A stretch of DNA of 64,000 nucleotides from positions 930,001-994,000 of the forward strand of contig NC_090770.1 of the NCBI RefSeq assembly GCF_001761485.1, written 5' to 3'. How positions within the stretch are numbered: position 1 is the first letter of the stretch; each line of letters opens with the position of its first letter. The position numbers were made by a program, and so were the translations under genes. The notes beneath the pieces are model-generated. The model saw nothing but the letters and a program-made list of their open reading frames with translations. It did no database searches and was not told the DNA's origin. The stretch comes from Yarrowia lipolytica (lineage: Eukaryota; Ascomycota; Dipodascomycetes; Dipodascales). This document shows positions 55,627-64,000 of this stretch, one piece after another.

Positions 55627-57957
55627 ATGAGACGATTTTCGACCTTGTCGCGTCGCCTTCAAAGGGTTGTACCGGCATCTTCAGCCTCGACCGCCAATAC
55701 AAGTCCTTCTCCTGCACTCTACACTGGTCTAGAGCCCAAGATCAAGGAGTCACAAGATTCGCTAATTCGGGCGGTTTTTGATAACGGCGATGTGTGGCAG
55801 GATTTCTCGCAAAAGTCTGTGGCAAAGCCCAAGCAATCTCGTAGCATTACGGGATTTATCAACTACCTGACCAACGAATCTGATTACGAAACGGGGCTAT
55901 TTATGAACGATTTCCTCAAGACCCCCGCGGGATTTCAGAAGTACACTGCAGCCTCAATCGAAGAGGCGGGCCAGTTGATTCAGCAGCTTCTAGGAGCGCT
56001 TACCCAGCGAGACAAGCTGCGACACGCCATTACCACATTTGACAGACTATCCGACGTTTTGTGTCAAGTTATCGATCTGGCTGAGTTCATTCGCGCAGCT
56101 CATCCGGAACAGCATTTTGTGCAAGCTGCTCAGGAGGCACACGAACAAATGTACGAGTACATGAACGTCCTCAACACTTCTGTGGAGCTGTACACTGTAC
56201 TCGACATGGTCTTCAAAGATTCCGAGATTGTCAATCAGCTCACCCATGAGGAAAAGGTAGTAGGAACTCTCCTACTGGAGGATTTCAAGAAAAGTGGAGT
56301 AACCCTGGACGACGCTGGACGGGAAAACTTCGTTTCATTAACTACTAAGATCTCATTACTTGGTCGGGACTTCATCTCCTCCAACCATCCTAAGGAGGAT
56401 TACATCACTCTCACCCAGGGTGAGGCCCAGGGGCTGGACCCACAACTTGCACAGCAGTTATCCCAGGGGAACTCCGTTTACGTTCCTACTGGTGGTGTTC
56501 CCGGGCAACTGGCTCTGAGAGGCATGAAAAACGAAAATTCGCGAAAATTGCTTTGGTCTAAAATGAGGGAGTCGTCAGACAAATCTATTGAATCGTTGGA
56601 AGACTTACTTGTTAGCCGCCTGGAACTGGCCAATCTAATGGGAAAGGAATCGTACGCTGATTATCTGCTTTCAGACAAAATGGCTGGTAATCCTGAAAAT
56701 GTGATGAGATTTCTTAACGGCCTCCTAGATAAGACACTTCCTGGCGCCAAAAAAGAGCTCTCTGTGCTTGAGCAAATCAAAAAGCAGGCGACTGGGAACC
56801 CCAAAAGCATCCTGCAGGCATGGGACAAGTCTTATTACGCCTCCCAGCTACTCTACCAAAAGAGAAACAAGACGAAGACAGCCCACATGCTAAGTGAATA
56901 CTTTTCCGTGGGAACTGTGGTTCAAGGCCTTAGTCGGATCTTTGACAAGATTTATGGTATCAGGTTTGTACCGACTGAGACCAAAACAGGCGAAACATGG
57001 CATCACGATGTCCGACGACTCGACGTGGTATCTGAAACAGAGGGTCTGATCGGCATCATGTACGCTGATTTGTTCCAGCGGGAGGGTAAATCTCCCAATC
57101 CTGCACACTTTACTGTTCGTTGTTCGCGCGAGATCTACCCGGACGAGTTGGCCCACATGAGCAGTAGTCCTATTGCCAAGGTTCCAACACTGAATCTCAA
57201 TGGCAAGGTGTTCCAAATTCCAACCATCGCTCTCATTTGTGATTTCACTACTCCCCATGACCTCTACCCTTCGTTGCTGTCGTATCAGGAGGTTGAGACA
57301 CTATTCCACGAAATGGGACATGCCATTCATTCTATGCTGGGGCGCACATCGCTCCACAATGTGTGTGGAACTCGGTGTGCCACCGACTTTGTTGAGCTTC
57401 CTTCTGTCTTCATGGAGAACTTCGCATCTAACCCTGAGTCACTTGCGCTCTTTGCACGACACTATTCTTCAGATAGCCCTCTTCCTTACCAACAGCTGGA
57501 GCGCCATTTGAACGAACAGTCGTATTTTAAGGACGTTGAGCAGTATACCCAAATTAAGATGGCTATGTTGGATCAGGTGTTGCATGGAAATATTTTAAAG
57601 AGTATCACAAATGGACACTTCAACTCACAGAAGCTATACGACAATCTTGAGAAGGATAGACCGCTATTTCCTCCTTCCCCATCCTCTTGGCACGGATCGT
57701 TCGGTCATCTTTTTGGTTACGGTGCGTCCTACTACTGTTATCTGCTTGACCGTCAAATGGCTGACATCGTCTGGAAGAAGCTGTTCTCAAAGAACCCGCT
57801 ATCTCGTGACGCGGGATCCAGAATGAAAAACGAAGTTCTGCAGTGGGGAGGATCTCGAGATCCTTGGGAGTGTATTGCTGGTGTTCTTGAAGATCCCGAA
57901 CTAGCAAAGGGTGGCTCGCAAGCGATGGAGAAGATTGGAAATTACGACAAACATTGA
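55627..57957 (+). CDS. OCT1: Mitochondrial intermediate peptidase Oct1
   Basis: A 776-residue M3-family zinc metallopeptidase of the mitochondrial matrix that removes an octapeptide from imported proteins after the first presequence cleavage. The N-terminus MRRFSTLSRRLQRVVPASSAST is itself a good matrix-targeting sequence. The zinc motif HEMGH begins at His561 (ETLFHEMGHAIHSMLGRT), followed about 26 residues on by the third-ligand region VELPSVFMENFA. The large helical N-terminal lobe is intact. Length matches S. cerevisiae Oct1 (772). The gene starts about 380 bp after an LTR-like repeat and converges with the dioxygenase gene downstream. Confidence 0.95.
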   Translation: MRRFSTLSRRLQRVVPASSASTANTSPSPALYTGLEPKIKESQDSLIRAVFDNGDVWQDFSQKSVAKPKQSRSITGFINYLTNESDYETGLFMNDFLKTPAGFQKYTAASIEEAGQLIQQLLGALTQRDKLRHAITTFDRLSDVLCQVIDLAEFIRAAHPEQHFVQAAQEAHEQMYEYMNVLNTSVELYTVLDMVFKDSEIVNQLTHEEKVVGTLLLEDFKKSGVTLDDAGRENFVSLTTKISLLGRDFISSNHPKEDYITLTQGEAQGLDPQLAQQLSQGNSVYVPTGGVPGQLALRGMKNENSRKLLWSKMRESSDKSIESLEDLLVSRLELANLMGKESYADYLLSDKMAGNPENVMRFLNGLLDKTLPGAKKELSVLEQIKKQATGNPKSILQAWDKSYYASQLLYQKRNKTKTAHMLSEYFSVGTVVQGLSRIFDKIYGIRFVPTETKTGETWHHDVRRLDVVSETEGLIGIMYADLFQREGKSPNPAHFTVRCSREIYPDELAHMSSSPIAKVPTLNLNGKVFQIPTIALICDFTTPHDLYPSLLSYQEVETLFHEMGHAIHSMLGRTSLHNVCGTRCATDFVELPSVFMENFASNPESLALFARHYSSDSPLPYQQLERHLNEQSYFKDVEQYTQIKMAMLDQVLHGNILKSITNGHFNSQKLYDNLEKDRPLFPPSPSSWHGSFGHLFGYGASYYCYLLDRQMADIVWKKLFSKNPLSRDAGSRMKNEVLQWGGSRDPWECIAGVLEDPELAKGGSQAMEKIGNYDKH

Positions 57958-58241
57958 TGTATATGTATATAGGAAATCGCATTCGCATTTGAGATGCTAC
58001 AGGGCTTGTCCCTATGACCATGCTTTTATCACTAAAATACTTTGGACCCCATACAATGGTGCAACAAATGATCCATCTACTTGTACTTACAATATCGCAA
58101 GTATCCCCAATATATGCTCATTTCCCAAATGGAATTGTCAGCTGCTTCATTTAACAAAATCAATCTGTACTTTTAGCAGCAAGGTGCGGTGCGGTGCATT
58201 TGGCCGGTACAGATGGTGCCAACAGGCTATCTCAGGCGTTA

Positions 58242-59117
58242 TCATAGGCGCGTAAAGTTATTACCGCCTGTAGTGGGCACTTGAAGCCAGTTTCTTCGGT
58301 CGTATTCACACTCGCCATCAATGGCATGGAAAGTATATGCAAATCGACTTTTTTGACTGACGTTTGCCTCAGACTTGTGCAGGACGGAGTTGTGAATAAG
58401 AACCAGAGAACCAGCGGGAATGTCTAAGACTTTAAATTCTTCTTCCGAGGGCTCTGGACCAGCACAAATATCTTCAACATCTTCGAAGGTGGTACCACCA
58501 GCACCATCTCTCACAAATCGCTTAGAGACAGGATGCGTCTTGTGCGACCCCGGAACAAATGCGAGGGTACCATTATGTGAGGTGCAATCTTCCAGAGCAT
58601 ACCAAAAACCAATAGCGCTTTGAGGCTTCGTGTAAAGGAACGTGCCGTCTTGGTGACTGGGCACCTTGCCTCCAATTTCAGGTTGCTTGAAGATCAGCAT
58701 AGATTGAAGAATTTTTGGATCCTTAAGCCCAAGGGAGGTCGCAATATCTCTGTTCCTTGCTGTAACACTCATTGTGTTGAATTCGGGGTTCAGATCGTGC
58801 AAGGCATGACCTATTTTGTTGACCGCCTTCTCCTTGGCCACAGTCAGTTTGCCATCCCTCACAGCGCCCTCTTCGAAGAAAAATCTGATCTTATCGGAGC
58901 TCTCCAGAAAGTAAGCATCTCCAATATGCTTTGCGTCCCCTGACCCTAGACTGTCTCCCGTTGAGAACTTGGTCATGGGGTGTCCTTCTAGAGAGAATTC
59001 TGATAGTAACCGGTGGCTCTCCTGGAGCAGTGATGAGATAGTTTCTGGAGACAGCTCGTTGGGGACAACGATACATCCATCTTTTTGAAATTTCTCGATT
59101 TGATTTGGTGTAAGCAT
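58242..59117 (-). CDS. Phytanoyl-CoA dioxygenase family protein (PHYHD1-like)
   Basis: A 291-residue Fe(II)/2-oxoglutarate-dependent oxygenase. I chose the ATG at 59117, giving MLTPNQIEKFQKDGCIVV, the usual family start; the upstream extension is Cys/Thr-rich and noncoding in look. The first metal ligands are in PSHQDGTFLYT (His-x-Asp) near residue 155, the distal His is in LIHNSVLHKSEANVS, and the 2-oxoglutarate Arg is in KSRFAYTFHAID. All catalytic residues are thus present. It resembles animal PHYHD1 and many fungal relatives more than the peroxisomal PHYH enzyme, and there is no clear peroxisomal C-terminal signal. The substrate is unknown. Confidence 0.82.
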   Translation of the reverse strand: MLTPNQIEKFQKDGCIVVPNELSPETISSLLQESHRLLSEFSLEGHPMTKFSTGDSLGSGDAKHIGDAYFLESSDKIRFFFEEGAVRDGKLTVAKEKAVNKIGHALHDLNPEFNTMSVTARNRDIATSLGLKDPKILQSMLIFKQPEIGGKVPSHQDGTFLYTKPQSAIGFWYALEDCTSHNGTLAFVPGSHKTHPVSKRFVRDGAGGTTFEDVEDICAGPEPSEEEFKVLDIPAGSLVLIHNSVLHKSEANVSQKSRFAYTFHAIDGECEYDRRNWLQVPTTGGNNFTRL

Positions 59118-59951
59118 GATGCTTGTGCGTGTGCTGGAAGAGGTGAAGTCTCTCAATACCTTGCAGGCGGAGCACAGAAAATATAATACAGTATTAAGGT
59201 TTGTGGGGTGATCCAGTTGAGGTGGAGATAAGGTGGATAGTACGATGTACAGACGAGTATGGTATGTACATGTACAGCACATACAGTACATACTGCTTGT
59301 AGTGCAAGTAAATTTCTACGAGTTCACTGTCCAATTTTTGTAGAACCAGAGATTTACCTTGAGGGGCCATTGAATGAAGTTCGCACGGACCCATATATTC
59401 TGAACAGATTCCGAAGTGCTTATCAGAGTTTGAGTGACCTATATACGTACAGTATGTACTCGTAATTCATACTAATTATTACTATTTAGAGAAGCAGAGA
59501 ATAGAAACAGGAAGATCTACTTGTAGTTGTACATATAAACAACATAGCATTTAAAATCAAGGTGCACAAGCGTGCCCATCGAAGACATTTTTTTTATTCT
59601 AATGATTCATTACAGCTATATACCTAGTAAGCCGGGTGGTTTTTTTTTTGGCGTTCAATAAATCATACACTTATAAATCGTTTCGGTGTGCGCTGCAAGG
59701 CGCGTGTCAGTTGGTTTGTCGACGCTTCGTCTTGTTCTTGTCCTTGTCGTGGTCTCGTGGTAGTGAATCAAGGCTATATTGTCTCGTACAAGAACAAGAC
59801 AGCTATCAGTAATTTCCATGGTTTTTTTAGCATCGATATAGTGACAAGCCAGTAAAGCTTCCTTTGATGTAGTAACGCATATATATTCAAGTGTAATAAT
59901 TACCATTCTTATCATGCTTGGTTCTATTATGTGCAGACGTAGATGCTTCAC
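59118..59951. other. 0.8 kb spacer between the dioxygenase gene and FOL3
   Basis: Tandem minus-strand spacer with GTAC words near 59245-59300 and T runs near 59590-59650. No gene seen. Confidence 0.5.
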
Positions 59952-61172
59952 TTACCTTCCTTCTAGTCGTACGTAGTCAGCGACCAAGTACAAACTGCCG
60001 CACACAACAATAGGAGTGTCTCGCCCAGCAGCCTTTTCCAACGCAACTTGAATCCCCCCGGCATCGACAATATCCACATTTTCAAGTCCTTGCAAACCTT
60101 TCAGAATGTTTTCATGGGTCTCGGACTTGACCCATGGCATACCTTCCACCGCAGAAAACCCCGTGGTGATAACTGTGTCGCCTGATCTAACAAATTCCTG
60201 TACGATCTCACTTACATTCTTGCCTTCTGAGAAGCCCAAGATGAAAGTAATGTGGTTATTCGATGGCTCATTGCGCATGCTAACATCGATGTACTCCCCT
60301 AGCAACCTAGCTGCCTGGGGGTTGTGGGCACCGTCTAACAACACCTCCCTGCTTTTGTAGTGACACATTTGTAGTCTGCCGGGCCATTCTGTTGCACTAA
60401 TACCAGCAACAACAGAATCGCGCTGAACCTGTGGGTAGGACTGTGCCACAATCTCAAGTGCATCGACAGCCGCTGCAAGATTCTCAGCCTGATACGTGCC
60501 CTTTAAAGGACTTAGGGAGGGCTCAAGAGGTCCAAAATCAGACCTGTATGAGTCCGTCCCACTTTCAGTTACCTCAGTCACATACTCGGCTACATCTCTG
60601 ACTCCCATTTTAGCGTCAGGGTCGTTGTATCCGTCGAGAATCAGAGGAACTCCAATTTTTGCGATGCCCGCCTTTTCCTTGGCGATTGCCCTGAGATTGT
60701 CTCCCAGAAAGCCCTCGTGGTCCATACCTACACGAGAAATCACCGACACCAGAACATTTTCAGGACAGAGGACATTGGTGGCATCCAGCCTACCTCCCAG
60801 GCCAACCTCCACCACGGCGATTTCCACACTGTGCTCCATGAAAAGTTCAAATGCCGTTGCAGTAAGCATTTCGAATTCTGTTGGCTCCAGTTTTCCGTTT
60901 TTAGCCACCTCACAGATCTTGGCCTTTGCCGACAAGAAGTCGCTTTTTTCAACTGCCTTGCCGTCTATTGTGATGCAGTCCCACACATAAGCGAGGTGAG
61001 GAGATGTAAAACGACCCGTCTTGATATGTGAAACAGTCAGAACCGACGAAATATAAGCACAAATCGAGCCCTTTCCGTTGGTACCGGCAACATGAACTGC
61101 CTTAAATCTGTTTTGAGGGTTTCCAAGCAGTTTGAGCAACCGCGAGATTCGAGAGAGGCCCAAGTCAATCAT
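59952..61172 (-). CDS. FOL3: Dihydrofolate synthase Fol3
   Basis: A 406-residue Mur-ligase-family enzyme that joins glutamate to dihydropteroate to make dihydrofolate. The ATG at 61172 gives MIDLGLSRISRLLKLLGNPQNRFK, which mirrors the N-terminus of S. cerevisiae Fol3; the 47-codon upstream extension shows no family similarity. The P-loop AGTNGKGS is at 29-36, GRFTSPHL at about 55, the Mg/ATP motif VVEVGLGGRLDATNV near 120, and the C-domain DGAHNPQAA near 285. Absence of the folylpolyglutamate synthase N-terminal targeting region and the shorter length favour Fol3 over Met7. A GTAAGT overlaps the stop codon, but no acceptor follows. Confidence 0.88.
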   Translation of the reverse strand: MIDLGLSRISRLLKLLGNPQNRFKAVHVAGTNGKGSICAYISSVLTVSHIKTGRFTSPHLAYVWDCITIDGKAVEKSDFLSAKAKICEVAKNGKLEPTEFEMLTATAFELFMEHSVEIAVVEVGLGGRLDATNVLCPENVLVSVISRVGMDHEGFLGDNLRAIAKEKAGIAKIGVPLILDGYNDPDAKMGVRDVAEYVTEVTESGTDSYRSDFGPLEPSLSPLKGTYQAENLAAAVDALEIVAQSYPQVQRDSVVAGISATEWPGRLQMCHYKSREVLLDGAHNPQAARLLGEYIDVSMRNEPSNNHITFILGFSEGKNVSEIVQEFVRSGDTVITTGFSAVEGMPWVKSETHENILKGLQGLENVDIVDAGGIQVALEKAAGRDTPIVVCGSLYLVADYVRLEGR

Positions 61173-62597
61173 GCCAGTGTCGTATGGTGCCGGGTTTTTT
61201 TCGATCGGAACGAGAGAAGAACGATTGGTAAAAGTGCTGCTGAATAAGTAATTCAAATAGAGGGCAAAAGCGGCCAATTGACAAGTATCGTCCAAGTGGC
61301 ACGACTGGTACAAGGTAGTGAATGCATGTATCGTAGCTATGTTGGGAAGACCAACTTAGGTTTAGCTTCTGCATGTTAGACTTACTTTCAGGCTACAGTA
61401 ATTTGGGTTGGCGGGATTCCAATGCGACCTCAGAATCACGTGACAAGATCAATGAACAAGAAAATAGCTAATAACATGCAATACTAGTGTGTATTTGTTT
61501 CCACACACACCCGCTGTATATTATGTAAAGAGATCACCGCTGTCTTGTTACATGTCGATGTCAGGACGCTTCGGTTCTCCCCTTCACGTAGAGCCATAAC
61601 ACCACCACGTGGTGTGAAAGATGCACTACATCAGTATGTACAGGTATGTACAGTATGTACAGTAGCTGCTTGTACCGTTACTTGTACCAGCATCGTGCAT
61701 ACTTGATGGGTTTGAAATCGACGAAAAACTTGCTTTTAGTATCAATTTTAGAACTCTCAATCTGCCCACCTTACGAACACATCCCCTCCTCCACTTTCCC
61801 AACACTTTTGAACTGGCTCTTCTTGGCGCCCTTGCCCACCGCTTGTGGATTGGGTTGGGAATTTAGCCTCTCGTTTCATGCCTCACATTCATGGCAAGTA
61901 TGATACTGTACTCGTACTTTACTCGTACTGGGGGTTGCCGTGTGGCACTTTCATACAAAGCGGGTCAAATAGAGTACACTTTGCATTTACTGGTTAGGCT
62001 AAGAATTTTTCCTGATTCCTCCCGATTTTTCCAGGCTTCCGTGGTTACAACAACAGGGTTAGGGTGCGGTTACGCGGTTCAAGATCATACACGTGATATA
62101 CACAGTGTACAATATATTGAAGATCATAAGTATTATGGATTAGATATAGTTAATGTAACGACTTACAACCCACTTCTAGGGACACCACGTTCCGACAGTA
62201 GCACACACCAGAAGGGTGCGTGCTTGCTCATTCACCAGAAAGAGATTCTAGATCAGTGGATAAAACTATCTACAGGATGGACATCTCGTCTACGACCAAG
62301 CTGGTTCCTCTCATCACTATGTGACTTCTCATCATTATGTGAGGAATTAGCCAGGTACTACCCTACCGGGTATTACCTTCAACACAATACACACACAGAA
62401 ACAAACTTATATTGTAGCGACGTATCATGATACAATACTGTACACAGAAAGCGCTGTCCATAATGGCATCCTACAACGTCATTGATTACTAAACATTGCA
62501 CACTGTATTATAACCTGGTGTAAGCTACAAGTAATAGTCTTTGCACGGGTTCTCGCAGTTAGAGCAGCTACCACAGGGAGAGTCCTTCCTGATGATT
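61173..62597. other. 1.4 kb spacer with an LTR-like repeat
   Basis: Holds the FOL3 promoter, GTAC words at 61630-61690, the second LTR-like repeat and the 3' region of SQS1. A 179-codon frame at 61891-62430 overlaps the repeat and is not a gene. Confidence 0.55.
62118..62386. mobile_element. Solo-LTR-like repeat, copy 2 (269 bp)
   Basis: Same orientation and order as the copy at 54971-55246, starting TGAAGATCATAAG and ending CTTCAACACA, with small differences throughout. TG...CA ends suggest a solo LTR, probably of a Ty3/gypsy element (Tyl6-like by recalled LTR length). No coding interior and no clear target duplication; it looks old. Confidence 0.6.
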
Positions 62598-63935
62598 CTA
62601 ATCTCTCAGAGGAAACATCTTAGAGTCGAAAATCTCTCGGGGTGACCATCTGAATCCAGACACGTAGGCGATATAAGCCATCAGTCCAGACATCGAGAAG
62701 ATAACTGCTAAACAGACAATTAGCGACAGGGCCATCTCTTTTCGTTCACCTTCCAGTTGTGCAATGGTTTTAGCGGGGGGTCCTCGCTGTCTCTTGATCA
62801 GAGCCGCATGCTGCTCGATCTTACCGCAGAGCACAGACACTCGGAAGTAGTTGGGGTCATTGGGGTCGGACTTCTTGTACACCTTCCGGGCGTATCGAGT
62901 GAAAATGTCACATACTCCAGAAACGTTGCTGGCCTCAAGAATCAGGCTGACAGTAGTTCCCTTGCGCAACTTGACGTTCTTCTGGAAAACGTCGGGGTTT
63001 CGGTAGACCAAGTCCAGGGTAGCAATGGCCATGACCTGGGGAATGGCGCAGAAAGTGAAGGTTGAAGGATCGGTGACGTTGTCGAGGTAATCGAGGCAGT
63101 CTGTGGCATGTCCGAGGGCATTTGCAACCAGATCGGAGGTGCAATGCAAGGCCTTCTTGGAATACTTCGGGTCCTTGAAATCTCGCATTTCTTCGGCGTA
63201 CTTGTGCCAGATTTCTCGAGGCCAGAAAGCTCTGTTCACGTCAATGTCTTCTCTGTAGTCTCGGATGATGTTGACCTTTTGCAAGAACAAGCCCATAGAC
63301 TCCTGAAGTCGGGGGTTTTCGTGCAACACGTCGGTTCCAAAACCAGCGAGAATCGTAATTCGGGTAAGGCCCTCACCCACGATGCCGGCAACATGATGAC
63401 AGTACAGATCATAAGCGGCAATGGTGTCCACGCCGTTGTTGTTGAAGTCGTCATCAATGACGTAATCGGCCATTCCGTTTCCCATTCTGTCGGTAATGTC
63501 GTAGATTACTTCCTGGTACTTGGGCTTGAGCTTGTTGAACTCAGTCATAACCACAGGAAACTCCTGTAGCACCACACGATCTCGCTCGTTGGGATCAGAG
63601 TCGGTGAACTTCCAGCCAGGTGTCTTCATGCACTTCGTGAAGTCTCGAAGAATTGGGATCTTGATGTCACGCGACAGAGTCATATCGTCTTCAATCGTGT
63701 CGAGAGCACGAAGAATCAGATAGAACAGCATTACAGCGTCTCGCACCTCAGGATGCAGTTCTCGAATAACGGCTGCAAATGATCGTGAGCACACGTCTAG
63801 AAGCTCATAGCATCGTCGCAGCTCAGTGGACTCCTTGGAAAGATCGCGGGGATGCAGAGGCTGACGCCACAGCTTGTAGTGGATAGCAGCAGACAGTTCG
63901 CTAGGGTGCAAGAGCAGTTCGATGAGTTTTCCCAT
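62598..63935 (-). CDS. SQS1: Squalene synthase
   Basis: A 445-residue ER enzyme that joins two farnesyl diphosphates into squalene with NADPH, the first committed step to ergosterol. The ATG at 63935 gives MGKLIELLLHPSELSAAIHYKLW; a 12-codon extension to 63971 is less likely. The first Asp-rich motif DTIEDD lies at 79-84, and the second, IIRDYREDID, near 215-224. The block YCHHVAGIVGEGLTRI is intact. One C-terminal membrane helix (MALSLIVCLAVIFSMSGLMAYIAYV, quoted only in part as ALSLIVCLAVIFSMSG) anchors it to the ER. Length equals the known Y. lipolytica enzyme as I recall it. Confidence 0.97.
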   Translation of the reverse strand: MGKLIELLLHPSELSAAIHYKLWRQPLHPRDLSKESTELRRCYELLDVCSRSFAAVIRELHPEVRDAVMLFYLILRALDTIEDDMTLSRDIKIPILRDFTKCMKTPGWKFTDSDPNERDRVVLQEFPVVMTEFNKLKPKYQEVIYDITDRMGNGMADYVIDDDFNNNGVDTIAAYDLYCHHVAGIVGEGLTRITILAGFGTDVLHENPRLQESMGLFLQKVNIIRDYREDIDVNRAFWPREIWHKYAEEMRDFKDPKYSKKALHCTSDLVANALGHATDCLDYLDNVTDPSTFTFCAIPQVMAIATLDLVYRNPDVFQKNVKLRKGTTVSLILEASNVSGVCDIFTRYARKVYKKSDPNDPNYFRVSVLCGKIEQHAALIKRQRGPPAKTIAQLEGERKEMALSLIVCLAVIFSMSGLMAYIAYVSGFRWSPREIFDSKMFPLRD

Positions 63936-64000
63936 GGTGGCTGAAAGTGGTGGTTCGAAGTTGGTGAACAAGCGAGTTTGTGTCCCTGAACTCTAAACGC

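Noticed and set aside
59940-59958. GTAAGT donor overlapping the FOL3 stop
   Set aside because: No downstream acceptor on the minus strand, and the protein already ends at the family's usual length.
61891-62430. 179-codon open frame on the plus strand
   Set aside because: It overlaps the LTR-like repeat and has no protein-like features.

Overview
The window looks like nuclear DNA of the oleaginous yeast Yarrowia lipolytica. Four things point there: arginine is read almost only as CGA in strongly coding genes; introns begin GTGAGT/GTAAGT and end in CTAAC-N(1-3)-AG, with the branch point almost touching the 3' splice site; intergenic DNA is full of GTAC / TACTTGTA / TACAGTA oligonucleotides; and the squalene synthase has the 445-residue length I recall for Y. 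lipolytica SQS1. From memory THI4 and SQS1 both lie on chromosome A. I could not check this by alignment.

Layout, left to right. 1-7.2 kb: one unplaced low-complexity protein and long AT/CT-rich spacers. 7.2-19 kb: GPA1-type G-alpha, an unknown protein, EFM7 methyltransferase, CDC4-like F-box/WD40, a previously unlisted 52-codon small ORF, EXO5 nuclease and a TMF1/SGM1 golgin. 19.2-23.1 kb: MSH3 and PSF1 diverge from a short promoter with an MCB (ACGCGT) box. 25.3-34.9 kb: THI4 (with 20 GACTC/GAGTC words in 1.2 kb upstream), TAP42, a DUF89 phosphatase, MPE1 and the three-exon PRA1-family gene YIP3. 35.3-36.8 kb: a minus-strand non-coding gene whose introns and one exon carry six C/D-box snoRNAs. 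39.4-47.3 kb: GCV2, RNH1 and VMA1. 48-49 kb: a broken retroelement-like fragment with tandem repeats. 49.8-52.3 kb: ribosomal protein genes RPL35 and RPL41, the latter only 25 codons. 53.1-54.95 kb: a very AT-rich gene-free block. 55-64 kb: OCT1, a phytanoyl-CoA dioxygenase-family gene, FOL3 and SQS1, plus two related 270-276 bp LTR-like repeats.

The genes are a normal mix of housekeeping functions (translation, DNA repair and replication, one-carbon/folate/glycine metabolism, sterol synthesis, vacuolar acidification) with no operon logic. GCV2 and FOL3 both serve folate one-carbon metabolism, and MSH3, PSF1, EXO5 and RNH1 all serve genome maintenance.

The most striking item is the snoRNA host gene. 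Four of its six snoRNAs have guides matching those of yeast snR77, snR76, snR74 and snR73, in the same order as the S. cerevisiae snR78-snR72 polycistron. Here they sit in spliced introns, one snoRNA lies in an exon, and two introns abut with no exon between them (AG followed directly by GTATGT). No tRNA, 5S rRNA, CRISPR or riboswitch was found.
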